NCBI GenBank assembly: GCA_902705865.1
Contig: CACSIO010000003.1
Span: forward strand, 1 to 64,000
Origin: BD1-7 clade bacterium
Lineage (GTDB): Bacteria > Pseudomonadota > Gammaproteobacteria > Pseudomonadales > DT-91
DNA length: 64,000 nt
Direction of reading: 5' to 3'
Part shown: positions 17,911 through 26,280 of the stretch, one piece after another
Position numbering within the stretch: position 1 is the stretch's first letter
Layout of the letters: each line of letters starts with the position of its first letter
Made by a program: the position numbers and the translations under genes
The notes under the pieces: model-generated
Database searches by the model: none
Seen by the model: only the letters and a program-made list of their open reading frames with translations
What the model was told of the DNA's origin: nothing

Positions 17911-18618
17911 ATGTTAAAGGTAAGTGTTTATCGTTATAACCCAGAATCGGACAAAGAGCCGTACATGAAGGACTATGAAGTCGATACCCAAGGTAAAGAC
18001 TTAATGGTTCTGGACGTTCTGGAGTTATTGAAAGAAACAGATTCTAGCTTAGCTATTCGCCGCTCTTGCCGTGAGGGTGTTTGTGGTTCGGATGGTATGA
18101 ACATTAATGGTAAGAATGGCTTGGCGTGCATAACACCGCTTTCTGAGGCATGCCCAGGTGGTGGCGAGTTAGTTTTGCGTCCGTTGCCAGGCTTACCGGT
18201 TGTACGTGACTTGATCATCGATATGACCATGTTCTACAAACAGTATGAGAAGATTAAGCCATACCTGATCAACGACACACCAGCACCTGCTATCGAGCGT
18301 TTGCAGTCTCCTGAAGACCGTGCACATCTTGATGGGCTTTATGAGTGTATTTTGTGTGCATGTTGTTCAACAGCATGTCCGTCGTTCTGGTGGAACCCTG
18401 ATCGCTTTATCGGCCCATCTGGTTTGCTACAAGCGTATCGTTTCCTGATCGATAGTCGTGATACGGCTACTGAAGAGCGTTTGGCTGGCCTTGATGATCC
18501 ATTCAGTGTATTCCGTTGCCACGGTATCCAGAACTGTGTTCAGGTTTGTCCGAAAGGTTTGAACCCGACAAAAGCAATCGGTCATATCCGAAATATGCTT
18601 TTGGCTCAGGGTGCATAA
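17911..18618 (+). CDS. sdhB: Succinate dehydrogenase iron-sulfur subunit
   Basis: 235 residues. It passes electrons from SdhA to quinone through three clusters: [2Fe-2S] ligands in CREGVCGSDGMNINGKNGLAC, and [4Fe-4S] and [3Fe-4S] ligands in CILCACCSTACP and CHGIQNCVQVCPKG. All cysteines are present. It lies 11 bp after sdhA and is the last gene of the operon. The sucAB genes that often follow are absent. Confidence 0.98.
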   Translation: MLKVSVYRYNPESDKEPYMKDYEVDTQGKDLMVLDVLELLKETDSSLAIRRSCREGVCGSDGMNINGKNGLACITPLSEACPGGGELVLRPLPGLPVVRDLIIDMTMFYKQYEKIKPYLINDTPAPAIERLQSPEDRAHLDGLYECILCACCSTACPSFWWNPDRFIGPSGLLQAYRFLIDSRDTATEERLAGLDDPFSVFRCHGIQNCVQVCPKGLNPTKAIGHIRNMLLAQGA

Positions 18619-18642
18619 AACCTTCGTTATACGATGATATTT

Positions 18643-18669
18643 AAAACCAGCCCTTAGGCTGGTTTTTTT
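18643..18669 (+). terminator. Terminator of sdhCDAB
   Basis: A 10-bp perfect stem AAAACCAGCC/GGCTGGTTTT with a 4-nt loop and continuing T run, 25 bp after sdhB. Confidence 0.92.
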
Positions 18670-18695
18670 ATGCCTACTGATTGGCCGAGAAAGGT

Positions 18696-19325
18696 TCAGC
18701 TCATGATTGTTTTGATGCCGAAATAGGTACCTAGGCCAAGAAGAATGCTGTTGGTCGCCACCGCAGCGAGAATAAGCCCCATCACGCGAGATACAATAGA
18801 TGCGCCAGTTTCGCCGATGAATCGGTAGATTACTGATGCCGCCAGCAACAAGAGTAGGGTGATGCCAAGTACAGCCAACATGATGACTGTAGTAACACTT
18901 TGATCAACAAACGAAAATCGGTTGTTATCCGTAAGAAGGACCACAGTAACCATAGCACCGGGAGATGCGATTGATGGAATAGCTAATGGAAATACAGCGC
19001 TGTGCATGCCTTTGGTGATCATATGAATCTCTTGTTCCGGTTTACTCTGACCAAAAATCATCGTCATCGCAAACACAAACAGAACGATACCCCCGGCAAT
19101 TTGAAACGCTGAGAGCGGTATTCCCATTGAGTCCAGTAATACCTGGCCAACAAGAATAAAGAACATAAGTACGCCCCCCGCAATGAGTATCCCTGCGAAG
19201 GCGAGCTTTCTTAATTCGCTCTCTCGGCTTCCTGACGCAACGGCCAGAAACACAGGAATTGTTCCCACAGGGTCAATGACTGCCCAGAGCACAATAAATT
19301 GGCTGACTAGATTATCCAATAACAT
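18696..19325 (-). CDS. MarC-family integral membrane protein
   Basis: 209 residues with six predicted membrane helices. LWAVIDPVGTIPVFLA near the N-terminus and the PLAIPSIASPGAMVTVVLL segment are signatures of the MarC/UPF0056 family. The family was once linked to multiple antibiotic resistance, but the role is unsettled. Single gene on the minus strand, convergent with sdhB and divergent from the multicopper oxidase. Confidence 0.9.
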   Translation of the reverse strand: MLLDNLVSQFIVLWAVIDPVGTIPVFLAVASGSRESELRKLAFAGILIAGGVLMFFILVGQVLLDSMGIPLSAFQIAGGIVLFVFAMTMIFGQSKPEQEIHMITKGMHSAVFPLAIPSIASPGAMVTVVLLTDNNRFSFVDQSVTTVIMLAVLGITLLLLLAASVIYRFIGETGASIVSRVMGLILAAVATNSILLGLGTYFGIKTIMS

Positions 19326-19448
19326 TCTAAAACCTCCGCCCTATACACTAATGGTGATTTGGGCGATCAACAAGCATTTGCCTTGCCGTTGATCATCTGG
19401 CTGCTATTTTTATTCCTATTCTTAAATAATAAAAATGGAGTTTGTTAG

Positions 19449-21149
19449 ATGCCTACGCGTCGAGGGTTTCTTCAGCTGGGGTTTGCAGTTGGCTCCTCAT
19501 CAGCTTTATCCGGAAAGGCAGCCGCTGAGCTTATCGCTCCAGATGGTTTGGTGCCCAGCGTGGTTGCGCAACCAAGCCCACCTGCCACTCCCTTTGCCGA
19601 TCCACTTTACATTATGCCGATAGCTCAACCGGTGGATGTTTCGGAACTTATCCCCGCACCTGATCCCGCCCGTCACCAGAGATATGACGAGCTAGAGCCA
19701 CAAAAATTCTATGTCGAAGAGATTAATGAGTTTACTTGGCAATACCATAGCGACCCGCCATATAACCAAGGTAGCTGGGGGTGGGGCTTTAACGGGTTAG
19801 TCCCTGGGGCAACCTATATTGCGCACTATGGAGAGCCGGTATTGGTACGCCGCATTAATCGGCTGCCGAGTTTGCAGGAAACTCGCGTGAAATTTGCGCT
19901 GCCATCGCCAAGTATTCATCTTCACAATGCGCATACTGCCTCAGAAAGCGATGGGTTTCCGACTGACTTCTTCAATCCAGGCGAGTTTTGGGATCATCAT
20001 TATGGAAACTTTCCTGCGGGTAATGATCCCCGTGAAAAACTGACGACACTCTGGTATCACGACCATCGGATGGATTTTACTGCGCCGAATGTTTATGCCG
20101 GTTTAGCAGGCTTCTATCTCTTGTTTGATGAAAACGATACAGGTAATGAGAACGATACACGACCGAGTGCGTGGCGTTTACCCAGCGGAGATTACGACAT
20201 TCCCCTGATGCTGCATGACGTGCAGTTCGATGAAAACGGCCAGGTTGTTTGGGATTTTTTTAATCGAGAGCCTGTTTTCACCACTATCAACGGCATGCTC
20301 GGCGACAAAATTACCGTGAATCGCAAGATTCAGCCCTATCTTGACGTTGAGCCGCGTAAGTATCGCTTTCGCATACTGAATGGGGGGCCGTCACGATTTT
20401 ATGATCTCCATATGCAGCCGCAGACTGGTGCTGATGCTGAAGAATTGAACTTTACTGTGGTCACGACAGACGGAAACTTTTTGCGTCACCCGATTGTATT
20501 GAGTAACTTGGAAGTCGCTGTGGCCCAGCGCTATGACGTGATTGTAGATTTCAGTGCCTTCAAACCAGGTGATGAAATAATTCTCTTTAACCAACTTGAA
20601 ATGCGACCTGACGGAGCAGGCCCCAGTGGCCGAAAGCTTGATAATGCCGTTGAAAATGCGGTGATTAAATTCAATGTTGGAGCATTAAAGTCGGCTGACA
20701 ATAGCCGGATTCCTGAGTTTTTTAGAGATTTCCCCCCGATCAATATGTCCGAGGTTGTTCGCGAACGTCTGTTTGTTTTTGACTCTGATAACGGGCTTTG
20801 GACGATTAATGGGCGGTTGATGGATCCGAATCGAATTGATATGGCTTTTGAGCAAGGCACCGCTGAAATATGGACATTCCGAAATGCTGGTGCTGGCTGG
20901 GCGCATCCGGTCCATAGTCATTTCGAAGAATGCATGGTGATAGAGAAGAATGGCGAACCTGTTGATCTGGATTCTGTGCATGGTGGTCGCAAAGATATGC
21001 TGGTGTTGGGGCCAAATGACGAAATCAAACTCTTTATTAGGGAGCGTGATTTCTTGGGTAAATATGTCATGCATTGCCATAACGTAGTGCATGAAGATCA
21101 CGCCATGATGATTCGGTGGGACATAGTTGAGCCGGGCCAGGGATATTGA
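19449..21149 (+). CDS. Tat-exported multicopper oxidase (CotA/laccase type)
   Basis: 566 residues. The N-terminus TRRGFLQLG is a twin-arginine signal, so the protein is exported folded to the periplasm. All copper motifs are visible: HLHNAH (157–162), WYHDH (202–206), HPVHSH (486–491) and HCHxxxHxxxxM (542–553, axial M553 for the type-1 copper). It should couple substrate oxidation to reduction of O2 to water; the substrate is unknown. The layout resembles CotA and bilirubin-oxidase-type enzymes rather than CueO, with no Met-rich insert. First of five same-strand genes for exported redox proteins, with gaps of 4–83 bp. Confidence 0.93.
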   Translation: MPTRRGFLQLGFAVGSSSALSGKAAAELIAPDGLVPSVVAQPSPPATPFADPLYIMPIAQPVDVSELIPAPDPARHQRYDELEPQKFYVEEINEFTWQYHSDPPYNQGSWGWGFNGLVPGATYIAHYGEPVLVRRINRLPSLQETRVKFALPSPSIHLHNAHTASESDGFPTDFFNPGEFWDHHYGNFPAGNDPREKLTTLWYHDHRMDFTAPNVYAGLAGFYLLFDENDTGNENDTRPSAWRLPSGDYDIPLMLHDVQFDENGQVVWDFFNREPVFTTINGMLGDKITVNRKIQPYLDVEPRKYRFRILNGGPSRFYDLHMQPQTGADAEELNFTVVTTDGNFLRHPIVLSNLEVAVAQRYDVIVDFSAFKPGDEIILFNQLEMRPDGAGPSGRKLDNAVENAVIKFNVGALKSADNSRIPEFFRDFPPINMSEVVRERLFVFDSDNGLWTINGRLMDPNRIDMAFEQGTAEIWTFRNAGAGWAHPVHSHFEECMVIEKNGEPVDLDSVHGGRKDMLVLGPNDEIKLFIRERDFLGKYVMHCHNVVHEDHAMMIRWDIVEPGQGY

Positions 21150-21180
21150 GCCGCAGAGATACTAGATAATGAGGTTACGA

Positions 21181-21882
21181 ATGGATAAAAGAGCCTTTTT
21201 AGGATTGGTTGGGGGGGCTGCACTTGTCGCGCCAGTGGGGTTGCATTTACTGGGTTCGGGAGCAGGACAAAATAATTCTGATAGTAGCTTGGCGGGAATA
21301 AATCCTGACGCTGGAGAAGTGCCGCCAACACAAGGGCGCGGTGGTAATAGGGCGCTGTCTACCCGATTGCAAGATCAGTTTGGCAATATCCATCGTCTGT
21401 TTTCTGACCAGCCCGATGAGCACATTACATTGATGCACTTTATGTCGTTGGATGGCCTAGAGCGCAGCGGCAAGGTTGAAAACTTAAAAGCTATCGCTGG
21501 ACACTTGAAGGATGACCTTAATAGAGACGTACGGCTGTACACAATTACCACGCAGCCCGATATTGATACGCAGTCTGAACTGTTTGCATTTTCTGACCGG
21601 CATCAATTACCCGAAGGTTGGTATCTATTGACCGGTAGTTGGGTGGATGTTTTTCGTATTGGAGACAAGTTCACTAAAGGGCATTGGCACCATAACTCAG
21701 CTGATGAAGCACAGCGGGTTAGCACCAACTTGTTGCACTACGGTTTGCCTAAGCACGGCCTTTGGGGGGCATTCGGGATTGGAACTGAGCCGGAGTTTGC
21801 GGCAAGTCGGGTGAGTTGGCTCAAAGGTGCTTTGGTTAAGCAGGACGAACTAACACGAGCGGGGCCCTCGATTCTGGCATAG
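21181..21882 (+). CDS. SCO-like exported protein lacking the copper-binding cysteines
   Basis: 233 residues. An N-terminal hydrophobic anchor (residues 3–25) precedes a domain following the SCO1/SenC thioredoxin fold in outline (DQFGNIHRLFSD, then HITLMHFMSLDGLE, then VRLYTITTQPDIDTQSELFAF, then LPEGWYLLTGSW). Where SCO1 has CxxxC, this protein has SLDGLE, and I see no cysteine in the protein at all. It cannot bind copper or exchange disulfides like SCO1. It may be a chaperone or structural partner of the oxidase. I choose the ATG with GAGG 6 bp upstream; an earlier ATG at 21169 is possible. It lies 31 bp after the oxidase gene. Confidence 0.75.
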   Translation: MDKRAFLGLVGGAALVAPVGLHLLGSGAGQNNSDSSLAGINPDAGEVPPTQGRGGNRALSTRLQDQFGNIHRLFSDQPDEHITLMHFMSLDGLERSGKVENLKAIAGHLKDDLNRDVRLYTITTQPDIDTQSELFAFSDRHQLPEGWYLLTGSWVDVFRIGDKFTKGHWHHNSADEAQRVSTNLLHYGLPKHGLWGAFGIGTEPEFAASRVSWLKGALVKQDELTRAGPSILA

Positions 21883-21965
21883 CTGGACGATCGGTCCGAA
21901 GGCAATGACAAGTCCGATAGGGTAATAATTCATTTGAAAATTATTTTGCACGTTGGGGGTAACTA

Positions 21966-23669
21966 ATGGGCGCATGGCGTAAGTTGGATCGGCCTTTTTG
22001 GACGGGAGCGCTGGGTGTTTGGTTGTCAGTTATTGTGGGCATTACCGGTTGCTCAGATAATGATTCGAATGACGATACATACGTAGATCCAGAACCCGGT
22101 CATCCGGCACCACAACCGCGGCCAGCGCTTTCGATTCAAGTTACATCAGATGACGGTAGCCGCACTCGCGTGCAGACGACCAAAGGTCTCTTCGAAGAGC
22201 GGGATCCTTTTCTCAAGCCACCAGGAAATAATCATCTGGAAACGGTTTATGAAAACGCACGAGATGGCCTGGGGGTTGAAATGGCCCATACGTTGCCGTC
22301 TACGCCAACTAGTCCTTATAACTTGCATCCAGACCCGGTAGTGAGTGAAATCAATGCAACGTCTCAGCGAGATGATATCAAGATGCTGTTTGATCAGATG
22401 CAGGCGAGTCTTACTAATAGTGATTCGCTAGAGGTCGCTGATATCAATCGGTTGATCGATATTCTTGAAGGAAACCCTGTTCAAGATCGTGTTTATTCAG
22501 GGTTTCCAATATTGCACTACCAAGGCCCTAAAAAGCAGAAAACCGTTTCGCCGATATTCGATAAAAACGGTGAGGTTATCGGCGGTAATGTTAATGTTCG
22601 GCAAATATGGGCTGACAATCACATTGAATCCGATACAGCCTTTATTGACCCGAGTGCAGTTTGGGATGTTCCTTGGACGATTACCTACACGGTTGATGTG
22701 TTGAATCGAGGTACCGACGACTTCTCTCCATTCGTTATGTACTTCGATAGCCCTGAACTGTCGGAAGAAGGAAAGCCAAGGAAGCCCCATATCGGGCTTG
22801 ATCAGACGTTTTTCCCGATGGAAGACGGTACTCGTGTAGTGTTTGAAATCGGCATGGCACCAGCTCGATATTGGAATCTTACGTACACGTGGGGGTGGCG
22901 GAAACATCCGCCGAGGGTGCAGGTTATTGAGAATGCACTGAAGCGTTTCAGCGGCAAAGCCCTGCCTGAATGGGAAATTTCTGTTTTCGGCAGTGACCCA
23001 ACGGCATCAGAGCAGGCGAAGTTGGATGCAATTGGAAAACTTGGCGATATTGCTCCGGCGAAAGTCATGTGGAACCGAATGCACGACTTGAAAGATCTGG
23101 TTGCTGGCACCAATAGCACCTTGACGGAAACACAGCAGAGCAGTGCGTCGGATATTCTAGTTGCAGCCAGGCGCGCATTTGTTCAGTGGAAAGATCGAAC
23201 CAAGCTTCCAGACGGTGTTTATCATGAGGAAGGCTGTGATTTAACGCTATTGTATGCAAACAATACGATTTATGGCGAATTCGCCGACGGCAGCACCGGT
23301 ATCTACTACCCGTGGAGTAAACGCGGTGCTGATATCTCGGTTTGCCTTGTAAACGGGGATTATTACGATCACGCCTACACAAATATCGATTTCGGTGGTG
23401 CCCGCGGGTGGGAAAATACCTTTCAGAGCACGACAGAGATCGGGGGCGCAGGGCCATGGTTTACATTCGGGCGAGTGCACTGGTGGCCGATAGCGGGAAC
23501 ACCGTCTTTGGGTGAAATCAATGTGCCCGCAGCTCAAACCATCAATGGCTCGGATGTTTATGGAAAACACACGGTTGATATTGAATTCAACTTTGAGCCC
23601 TCTCGACGATTGCGCTTCTATCAGTTTGATCCGAAACACCATGATACGGCGGTCTATTCAGTGCACTAG
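21966..23669 (+). CDS. Unknown large lipoprotein in the multicopper-oxidase cluster
   Basis: 567 residues in a family I do not recognise. The N-terminus has a basic start, a hydrophobic stretch and a lipobox ITGC with C29, followed by an acidic linker (SDNDSNDD) and a Pro-rich stretch. The mature part is soluble and rich in Trp, Tyr and Asp. It has a central beta-rich segment (DVPWTITYTVDVLNRG, then DQTFFPMEDGTRVVFEIGM) and a C-terminal half with many aromatic residues and histidines (GRVHWWPIAG, FDPKHHD). No catalytic motif is evident. It lies between two SCO-type genes, so it may be a membrane-tethered partner of the oxidase (inference). Confidence 0.72.
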   Translation: MGAWRKLDRPFWTGALGVWLSVIVGITGCSDNDSNDDTYVDPEPGHPAPQPRPALSIQVTSDDGSRTRVQTTKGLFEERDPFLKPPGNNHLETVYENARDGLGVEMAHTLPSTPTSPYNLHPDPVVSEINATSQRDDIKMLFDQMQASLTNSDSLEVADINRLIDILEGNPVQDRVYSGFPILHYQGPKKQKTVSPIFDKNGEVIGGNVNVRQIWADNHIESDTAFIDPSAVWDVPWTITYTVDVLNRGTDDFSPFVMYFDSPELSEEGKPRKPHIGLDQTFFPMEDGTRVVFEIGMAPARYWNLTYTWGWRKHPPRVQVIENALKRFSGKALPEWEISVFGSDPTASEQAKLDAIGKLGDIAPAKVMWNRMHDLKDLVAGTNSTLTETQQSSASDILVAARRAFVQWKDRTKLPDGVYHEEGCDLTLLYANNTIYGEFADGSTGIYYPWSKRGADISVCLVNGDYYDHAYTNIDFGGARGWENTFQSTTEIGGAGPWFTFGRVHWWPIAGTPSLGEINVPAAQTINGSDVYGKHTVDIEFNFEPSRRLRFYQFDPKHHDTAVYSVH

Positions 23670-23714
23670 ATACTTAACTAATAAACATCTGAGCCAGAAT
23701 AACAAGGACGTAAT

Positions 23715-24494
23715 ATGTATGCCAACAACAGCAAACGCTCAACAAATCGTTTTAAAAAACGCCGTTCAGAACAAATTCAGCTAGCGTTGATCGGTGTTCT
23801 TATCGTTGCGGTCATTCTGGTTGAGCGATCCATTATCTCGGCTCCAAAGAGTAGCACGCAATCACAGTGGCTGACTGCCGGGACGAGAATGGAGAACATT
23901 GACGATAGGGCCGCTGATAAACGCATGCGTTTATCAGGTATTGCTGAAGGTATTGCGGTTCAGTCTTTAAGTTTGAATACGGTGAACTCTGCTGGCGTGG
24001 CCGCAGCACAAGTGGTCATTCCGGCAATCACGCTGGTAAGCTCTGAAGGGAAGACTGTTGATTTACCCTCTGTGATTGGCGGTGACCGCTCCGTTGTGTT
24101 GCAGTTTGTGTTTACGAGTTGTCAGAATGTGTGCCCGATAATGGTAACAACGTTTTCTGAATCTCAACAATTTCTCGCGCGTCATCAGACGCAATTAGTG
24201 TCCATTTCTATTGACCCGACGTTCGATACACCGGCCAAGCTTCAGCAATATGCTAATCGCTTTGGTGCTCGCGTTGGTATTGAGAGTGACTGGATGTTTC
24301 TTACCGGAGCATCGAGAGATATTGATCAAGTAAAGCATGCGTTTGATGCCATCTACAGTGGTTCTAACAAGGCCCATCATAAGCCGGTGATATACCTAAA
24401 ACCTGAGGCTAGCGAGCAGTGGTATGTGCTGGATGCTTTGTCGGGTGTTGAGACCTTTCAAGAGCAAGTTGCCGTTTTGTTAGAGAGTCGTTAA
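23715..24494 (+). CDS. SCO1/SenC-family copper chaperone
   Basis: 259 residues. A single N-terminal membrane anchor (about 22–37) follows a basic cytoplasmic start, and the rest is periplasmic. The copper ligands are intact: C136 and C140 in FTSCQNVCPIM and a histidine at 221/222 in AHHKPVIYL. The family strand SISIDPTFDTPAKLQQYA is typical. SCO1 proteins deliver copper to cytochrome oxidase CuA or act as thiol reductases. Here the client may be the multicopper oxidase encoded four genes earlier. It lies 45 bp after the lipoprotein gene and 4 bp before the cytochrome gene. Confidence 0.92.
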   Translation: MYANNSKRSTNRFKKRRSEQIQLALIGVLIVAVILVERSIISAPKSSTQSQWLTAGTRMENIDDRAADKRMRLSGIAEGIAVQSLSLNTVNSAGVAAAQVVIPAITLVSSEGKTVDLPSVIGGDRSVVLQFVFTSCQNVCPIMVTTFSESQQFLARHQTQLVSISIDPTFDTPAKLQQYANRFGARVGIESDWMFLTGASRDIDQVKHAFDAIYSGSNKAHHKPVIYLKPEASEQWYVLDALSGVETFQEQVAVLLESR

Positions 24495-24498
24495 GGGC

Positions 24499-26181
24499 GT
24501 GTTCCTGCGGTATCTTGCTGTCTCATTCATCGTTATCTGCGGTATGCAGACTCCAACGCTATTCTCGTCAAACGACGCAGCTGACTATTGCCGTTTCTAT
24601 ATGACTGGGCTTAGGTTTGACGGTACTTCTGTACCTGTGAGTTTTGGTAACGGTATGCTGTCGACGAGTGATCGGTTTTCGTGTCATTCATGCCATCGTC
24701 GATCTGGGTATGGTGGCAGTGAGGCAGGTAATTACGTGCCGCCGATTACCGGAGCTCATCTTTTTCAGCAAGGCTTTGATGATCGCACATGGTTGTTTAA
24801 TGATCTTTTTAAGCGCGAACAGCGCGCCTCAGATTGGTCAAGCCTGAGGACCTCTCGAAATCGACCAGCCTATAATGCCTCAAGCTTATTCACTGCACTC
24901 ACTTTGGGCGTCGCCTCGAATGGTAAAACACTTAGCCCGCTGATGCCGAGATATACGTTGGACCAAACAACGTATGAGGAATTAGTGACTTGTCTCGATT
25001 CGCTTTCTGCAAAACACCACGGTGTTAGTGATCAGCAGGTTCATTTTTCTACGATCGTTCATGAGGGCGTTTCACCCGCAGAAAAACGCGCAATGCTTGA
25101 TGTAATGCACGGGTTTATCCATCAAATAAATCGTGAAGTCTCACGTTGGCAGCAACAACCCGACAATCGTTCAGCGTATTATCGAGCAGGATTTGTCGAT
25201 ACCTATCGTCACTGGAAGTTGCAAGTGTGGGAGTTAACCGGTCAGCCAAATAGTTGGCAGCAGCAACTGGAGCGTTTCTATGCTGCAGAGCCAGTATTCG
25301 CAGTGATCGGCGGTATTGTGCCGAGTACGTTCGATCAGGTGGGTAAGTTTTGTAACGAAAATGAGTTGCCGTGTTTGTTTCCTAATACTTGGTTGCCCGG
25401 CGTTATCCCTGAGGATAGGCTAACCCACACCGTTTATTTTAGCGGCGGAGCACGTCGCGAATTCGATGCCATGATGACAATAGCGAGTGCGTCGTCTGTG
25501 GATCTGCTGTTTGTTTCGAGCGACTACTCAGGCAAATTACCGATTCCAATCGGTAGCGATCTGCGTCGGTTTGCGCATGTTGAGCAGCTAGAAGAACATA
25601 TCGATCATATTGAGTTCGTAAGTGCGGATAGAACGCGTGGTGAACGATTCAAAATTGCTATTTTTCCAACGTCATTGGGCGGTACAACGGCGCCAGCCAT
25701 GTGGCGACCGATTCTGAAGCGGCTGCTATTTTTGCCGATTGAGTTAACGCTTCCATCTCCATTCGAGTGGATTATTGAGGATATTCGTAAAAATGAGGGT
25801 GGGGGAACACTTGCGGCCAACATCTACATGATCTCACCTTATGCTTCTGTCGGTGATCAAACTCTGCGCTACATGCCCGATAAATTTCGCAGTAGAGCAT
25901 GGCTCTCTAGCCGCGGTATCCCAGTGACGCATGAGCGTCTACAGTTGAATACGTTTTACGCGATGGGGCTCGTTCATGATGCGATTAGGCATTTGTTGGA
26001 TGAGTTTTCCCGTCAGTATTTCCTGGAAGTACTTGAGCGAGAGGCAGAAGATGCCTTGAATCCGGGCGTATACCCTGATATTAGCTTGGGGCCTGATCAG
26101 CGCATTGCAGTGAAGGCACTAACGGTGTGGAAATTGCCGGCAGGTCACGAGCACTGGCAGCCACTGACTTCAGTGCGTTAG
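24499..26181 (+). CDS. Fusion of a class-I cytochrome c domain with a type-1 periplasmic-binding-protein fold
   Basis: 560 residues from a GTG start with GGG just before it. Residues 1–22 are an export signal. Residues 30–170 look like a cytochrome c: heme motif C62-H-S-C65-H66, then TALTLGVASNGKTLSPLMPRY with M149 as likely sixth ligand, then a terminal helix YEELVTCLDSL. Residues 180–560 resemble the substrate-binding proteins of branched-chain amino-acid ABC transporters (AEPVFAVIGGIVPSTFDQV, ELPCLFPNTW, FYAMGLVHDAIRHLL, and a C-terminal strand PDQRIAVKALTVWKL). No ABC permease or ATPase is nearby, so the binding domain may act as a sensor or redox-substrate receptor. Last gene of the cluster, starting 4 bp after SCO1. 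Confidence 0.85.
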   Translation: MFLRYLAVSFIVICGMQTPTLFSSNDAADYCRFYMTGLRFDGTSVPVSFGNGMLSTSDRFSCHSCHRRSGYGGSEAGNYVPPITGAHLFQQGFDDRTWLFNDLFKREQRASDWSSLRTSRNRPAYNASSLFTALTLGVASNGKTLSPLMPRYTLDQTTYEELVTCLDSLSAKHHGVSDQQVHFSTIVHEGVSPAEKRAMLDVMHGFIHQINREVSRWQQQPDNRSAYYRAGFVDTYRHWKLQVWELTGQPNSWQQQLERFYAAEPVFAVIGGIVPSTFDQVGKFCNENELPCLFPNTWLPGVIPEDRLTHTVYFSGGARREFDAMMTIASASSVDLLFVSSDYSGKLPIPIGSDLRRFAHVEQLEEHIDHIEFVSADRTRGERFKIAIFPTSLGGTTAPAMWRPILKRLLFLPIELTLPSPFEWIIEDIRKNEGGGTLAANIYMISPYASVGDQTLRYMPDKFRSRAWLSSRGIPVTHERLQLNTFYAMGLVHDAIRHLLDEFSRQYFLEVLEREAEDALNPGVYPDISLGPDQRIAVKALTVWKLPAGHEHWQPLTSVR

Positions 26182-26197
26182 TTCGTTGAGACGGTAA

Positions 26198-26238
26198 TGC
26201 CGCTGAGGGGGCTGAGGGGGCTGAGACCCCCGGCGGCT
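26198..26238. repeat. Short G-rich tandem repeat with possible hairpin
   Basis: GCTGAGGGG is repeated 2.7 times (26202–26225), and the flanks GCCGC (26199–26203) and GCGGC (26233–26237) can pair, with the G runs facing CCCCC (26227–26231). No T run follows on either strand, so it does not look like a simple terminator. It lies between the cytochrome-fusion gene and convergent csiV. Confidence 0.5.
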
Positions 26239-26280
26239 TTGGGGCTTAAAGGCGATGTCGCCCGCTGCAAGGGGGCAGGG

